Origin: Alphaproteobacteria bacterium
GTDB taxonomy: Bacteria; Pseudomonadota; Alphaproteobacteria; Micavibrionales; Micavibrionaceae
Direction: 5' to 3'
DNA length: 9,228 nt
Assembly (NCBI GenBank): GCA_016763095.1
Contig: JAESUK010000067.1
Location: forward strand, 1 to 9,228
The notes beneath the pieces were generated by a model. The model was not told the DNA's origin. It did not search any database and saw nothing but the letters and a program-made list of their open reading frames with translations. A program made the position numbers and the translations under genes. This document shows positions 6,938 to 9,228 of this stretch, in pieces. Within the stretch, counting starts at the first letter, position 1; the number at the start of each line of letters is the position of its first letter.

Positions 6938-7423
6938 ATGACTTGTCTATCTGAAGATATAAAGAGGCTGACACGCCGACCGTTGCATATTCGCTATAGC
7001 GTCCAGAACACTGAGGGAGGTACGATGATGCATGGTGTGTGTGATGAGGGAATATGCTGGATGGGGTACGACCTTGATGGCGCTGTTATGCGTGACCGTT
7101 TTCCTGAGGCTTCATTTGAAGAGGATGCTGGGATAACACCATCTGATATGCCGTTGGCGGTGTATGGCACAGACTTTCAAGTGAATGTTTGGCGTGAGCT
7201 TTTGAAAATCCCGCGAGGGGCAACTATTCAATATCAAGAAATTGCACAAAATATTGGTCGCCCTAAGGCGTATAGAGCTGTTGGTACAGCTGTTGGGGCT
7301 AATCCAATATCCTTTCTTATCCCATGTCACCGCGTTTTACCGTCACAAGGTGGTGTTGGGCAATATCTATGGGGAAGCGCAAAGAAAGCGTCTTTGCTCA
7401 ATTCAGAAAACCTATCCATATAG
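6938..7423 (+). CDS. Methylated-DNA-[protein]-cysteine S-methyltransferase, Ada C-terminal/Ogt type, compact
   Basis: A suicide repair protein that moves methyl groups from O6-methylguanine (and O4-methylthymine) in DNA to its own cysteine. From the ATG at 6938 it has 161 residues; an in-frame ATG at 6920 would add six. I prefer 6938 because GATGGA lies just upstream, but this is weak. Numbered from 6920: GTDFQVNVWRELLKIPRG (83-100), the DNA-binding helix region GRPKAYRAVGTAV (113-125) with the base-flipping arginine R119, the hinge N128 and the active site IPCHRV with acceptor C136. There is no Ada N-terminal zinc domain or AraC-type helix-turn-helix, so this is an enzyme only, not the adaptive-response regulator. 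The N-terminal domain is short: only about 15-20 residues separate RDRFPEASFEED from GTDFQ. Next to nth, forming a divergent repair pair. Convergent with dnaJ, 8 bases apart. Confidence 0.92.
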   Translation: MTCLSEDIKRLTRRPLHIRYSVQNTEGGTMMHGVCDEGICWMGYDLDGAVMRDRFPEASFEEDAGITPSDMPLAVYGTDFQVNVWRELLKIPRGATIQYQEIAQNIGRPKAYRAVGTAVGANPISFLIPCHRVLPSQGGVGQYLWGSAKKASLLNSENLSI

Positions 7424-7431
7424 ATTTTAGA

Positions 7432-8565
7432 TTAGTCTTTGAGATCGCTCCAGATGTCCTTCATCTTCGTGAAGAAGCCATCGCTCTCAGGAGAATGCTT
7501 TCCTGCCTTTTGTAGCGTATCGCCGAGGTCTTGAATAATTTTCTTTTGTTTCTTATCAAGATTAACAGGTGTCTCAACATAGATTTCTATGAACATATCT
7601 CCGTGCGTAGAGGACTTTAGAACCGTCATTCCTTTGCCTTTAAGGCGGAATTGTTGTCCTGTCTGTGTCCCTTCTGGAATCTTAACTTTGCTTTTCTTCC
7701 CGTCAATTGTTGGAACTTCAATAGAGCTTCCAATCACGGCTGTGGTCATCGGGATGGGAATCCTACAGTGCAAATTCGCTCCGTCTCGTTTGAAAAACTT
7801 ATGTGATTTTACACCGATCAAAACATAGAGGTCACCAGGAGGTCCGCCTTTAAATCCAGCTTCCCCTTCGCCTGCTAGTCGAATACGGCGACCTTGGTCA
7901 ATTCCTGTTGGGATATTAACTTTGAGGGTCTTCTCTTTTTTCACGCGACCCGCACCGCCACATGGAGAGCAGGGGTCTTTGATGATTTGTCCTTCACCGT
8001 TACAGGTTGGGCATGTACGCTCAATTGTAAAAAAACCTTGTTGGGCACGGACGCGTCCGTTTCCGTTACAAGATGAGCATTTTTCAGCTCCACCAGAGTC
8101 TTTTGAGCCAGACCCTTTACATGTGTTACATTTCTCTATGGAGGGAACGCGAATTTTAGCTTCTTTGCCGTTGTAAGCATCTTCAAGAGAAATATCCATT
8201 TGGAACTGCATATCAGCACCACGCATCGGACCTGCTGTGCTACGTCCGCCGCCACCCATACCACCGAACATATCTTCAAATATGTCAGAGAAGTTTCCAA
8301 ACCCAGCTGCCCCTGCTCCTGCACCGCCACCACTGCCTTGTTGCGTGTAGCTATCGTGACCGTACTGGTCGTATGCGGCTTTTTTTTGAGGGTCTTTTAG
8401 GGTGTCATAGGCTTCATTTATTTCTTTAAACTTAGCTTCTGCCTCTTTGCTATCTTTATTTTGATCAGGATGGTATTTCATCGCAAGTTTGCGATAAGCC
8501 TTTTTAATTTCGGCTTTGTCGGCTGTAGGTCCTACATCTAGAACTTTATAAAAGTTGGTGCTCAT
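7432..8565 (-). CDS. dnaJ: Chaperone DnaJ (Hsp40, type I)
   Basis: A complete 377-residue co-chaperone that delivers unfolded clients to DnaK and stimulates its ATPase. The J domain (about 4-69) holds the essential HPD at 32-34. A Gly/Phe-rich linker runs from about 77 to 107. Four CxxCxGxG zinc-binding repeats follow: C146/C149, C163/C166, C185/C188 and C199/C202, all intact. Residues about 205-335 are the two substrate-binding beta domains, and the dimerisation tail ends the protein. Length matches E. coli DnaJ closely. It lies 62 bases downstream of dnaK in the conserved order, but an intrinsic terminator sits in that gap. The Shine-Dalgarno before the ATG at 8565 is poor (AAAAAGATAAACC). 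Confidence 0.99.
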   Translation of the reverse strand: MSTNFYKVLDVGPTADKAEIKKAYRKLAMKYHPDQNKDSKEAEAKFKEINEAYDTLKDPQKKAAYDQYGHDSYTQQGSGGGAGAGAAGFGNFSDIFEDMFGGMGGGGRSTAGPMRGADMQFQMDISLEDAYNGKEAKIRVPSIEKCNTCKGSGSKDSGGAEKCSSCNGNGRVRAQQGFFTIERTCPTCNGEGQIIKDPCSPCGGAGRVKKEKTLKVNIPTGIDQGRRIRLAGEGEAGFKGGPPGDLYVLIGVKSHKFFKRDGANLHCRIPIPMTTAVIGSSIEVPTIDGKKSKVKIPEGTQTGQQFRLKGKGMTVLKSSTHGDMFIEIYVETPVNLDKKQKKIIQDLGDTLQKAGKHSPESDGFFTKMKDIWSDLKD

Positions 8566-8588
8566 GGTTTATCTTTTTGTAAAAATGG

Positions 8589-8619
8589 AAAAAAGAGCAC
8601 TTCAAATTAAGTGCTCTTT
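8589..8619 (-). terminator. Rho-independent terminator between dnaK and dnaJ
   Basis: A perfect 11-base-pair inverted repeat has arms at 8619-8609 and 8602-8592 (AAAGAGCACTT / AAGTGCTCTTT) with a 6-base loop. Read on the minus strand, the 3' arm runs straight into a six-T tract (CTCTTTTTTCC) ending at 8589. The polarity fits transcription leaving dnaK; the plus strand has only a three-T end before GACC. It begins 8 bases after the dnaK stop and ends 23 bases before dnaJ. Partial termination would set a higher dnaK:dnaJ ratio; it could also act as an mRNA 3'-end stabiliser. Confidence 0.85.
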
Positions 8620-8627
8620 GACCTTAT

Positions 8628-9228
8628 TTAAGCGGCTTTGCCATCGTCTTTGCTGTCGTTACTTTCAGCATCATCGTCATCAAGGCTGAGATCTGTGAAG
8701 TCAGCATCAACAACATCATCAGGCACATCAGATGGTGTCGCGTCTTCGCCCATTGGTTCACTTTCTGCGCCAGCACTCTCTTCTTGAGCTTTTCTGTACG
8801 CTGCTTCACCAATTTTCATAGAGGATTCTTGTAGTGCCTGTAGTTTTTCTTGGATTGAAGCTTTATCAGATGTCTCTAGAGACTCCTTCAATGTTGATAT
8901 TGCCGCTTCTGCAGCAGCTTTTGGCTCGGCTGGACATTCATCACCAAGATCCTTGATGGATTTCTCGGTTGTATGAATAGAGGCCTCTGCTTGGTTCTGA
9001 AGATCAACGAGTTCACGTTTTTCTTTGTCACTATCCGCATTGTCTTCTGCATCTTTGACCATTTGATCAATATCAGAATCACTCAAGCCCCCAGACGCTT
9101 GGATTTGAACATTTTGTTCTTTTCCCGTTGCTTTGTCTTTGGCAGAAACGTTCACAATTCCGTTGGCGTCAATATCAAATTTGACTTCGATTTGAGGTAC
9201 GCCACGCGGGGATGAAGGGATACCGACC
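8628..9228 (-). CDS. dnaK: Chaperone DnaK (Hsp70), C-terminal third only (5' part beyond the window)
   Basis: The minus frame is open from the right edge (first full codon at 9227) to a TAA at 8630-8628, giving the last 199 residues. The start is outside the window; GTG at 9155 lies inside a conserved strand and is not a start. The segment begins in the substrate-binding beta domain with SPRGVPQIEVKFDIDANGIV, a DnaK hallmark, then VSAKDKATGKEQ. The alpha-helical lid follows, from about GLSDSDIDQMVKDAEDNADSD to AYRKAQEES. The tail is acidic and ends DADFTDLSLDDDDAESNDS plus KDDGKAA. DnaK is the cytosolic ATP-driven chaperone that works with DnaJ and GrpE. The usual EEV-type element after DADF is replaced by TDL. 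Heat-shock promoter elements would lie beyond the window. Confidence 0.97.
   Translation of the reverse strand, partial: VGIPSSPRGVPQIEVKFDIDANGIVNVSAKDKATGKEQNVQIQASGGLSDSDIDQMVKDAEDNADSDKEKRELVDLQNQAEASIHTTEKSIKDLGDECPAEPKAAAEAAISTLKESLETSDKASIQEKLQALQESSMKIGEAAYRKAQEESAGAESEPMGEDATPSDVPDDVVDADFTDLSLDDDDAESNDSKDDGKAA

Noticed and set aside
7424..7431. Terminator between the alkyl-transferase and dnaJ
   Set aside because: The gap is only 8 bases, and no inverted repeat with a T-tract is evident around it.
7922..8176. Plus-strand frames over the cysteine-rich part of dnaJ
   Set aside because: They are shadows of the four CxxCxGxG zinc repeats read on the minus strand.
8301..8345. Repetitive GGT/GCC-rich stretch that looks like a low-complexity repeat
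   Set aside because: It encodes the normal Gly/Phe-rich linker of DnaJ.
9153..9155. GTG at 9155 as a start for a 175-residue protein
   Set aside because: The frame continues upstream to the window edge with conserved DnaK substrate-binding-domain sequence (RGVPQIEVKFDIDANG), so this is an internal valine codon of dnaK.

Overview
The window comes from a bacterial chromosome, most probably a low-GC alphaproteobacterium (AT-leaning by eye). The grounds are the co-location of recG, sdhE and a DUF502 gene, which alphaproteobacteria commonly keep near recG, an alphaproteobacterial-looking RecG N-terminus, and the dnaK-dnaJ pair. I cannot place it to order or genus. Nothing mobile is visible: no IS element, integrase, tRNA, rRNA, CRISPR array or phage gene. 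Coding density is very high, and the largest gap between genes is 120 bases (1578-1697).

Layout: (1) 1-1577, minus strand, a CPA1-type Na+(K+)/H+ antiporter with a C-terminal RCK_N-like domain, cut by the left edge. (2) 1698-2348, plus strand, a DUF502 membrane protein, divergent from the antiporter and convergent with recG. (3) 5955 down to 2356, minus strand, a tight three-gene unit: an unrecognised membrane-anchored protein, a ten-helix DUF2157-like membrane protein (4-base ATGA overlap), then recG (13-base gap). (4) 5989-6288, plus strand, sdhE, divergent from that unit and overlapping the end of nth by 8 bases. (5) 6913 down to 6281, minus strand, nth (endonuclease III). (6) 6938 (or 6920) to 7423, plus strand, a compact Ada/Ogt-type DNA methyltransferase back to back with nth. 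(7) 9227 down to 7432, minus strand, the 3' third of dnaK, a strong intrinsic terminator, then complete dnaJ.

The genes are mostly housekeeping: DNA repair and replication-fork rescue (recG, nth, the alkyl-transferase), protein folding (dnaK, dnaJ), respiratory complex II maturation (sdhE) and ion homeostasis (the antiporter). Strand order alternates, so genes meet end to end at three junctions (7-base gap, 8-base overlap, 8-base gap) with no hairpin terminator visible at any of them.

I see no clear new defence or biosynthetic system. The least understood part is the pair of membrane proteins translationally coupled ahead of recG. The other points worth a look are the terminator between dnaK and dnaJ, the altered DnaK tail, the shortened methyltransferase next to nth, and the rearranged sdhE-recG neighbourhood.
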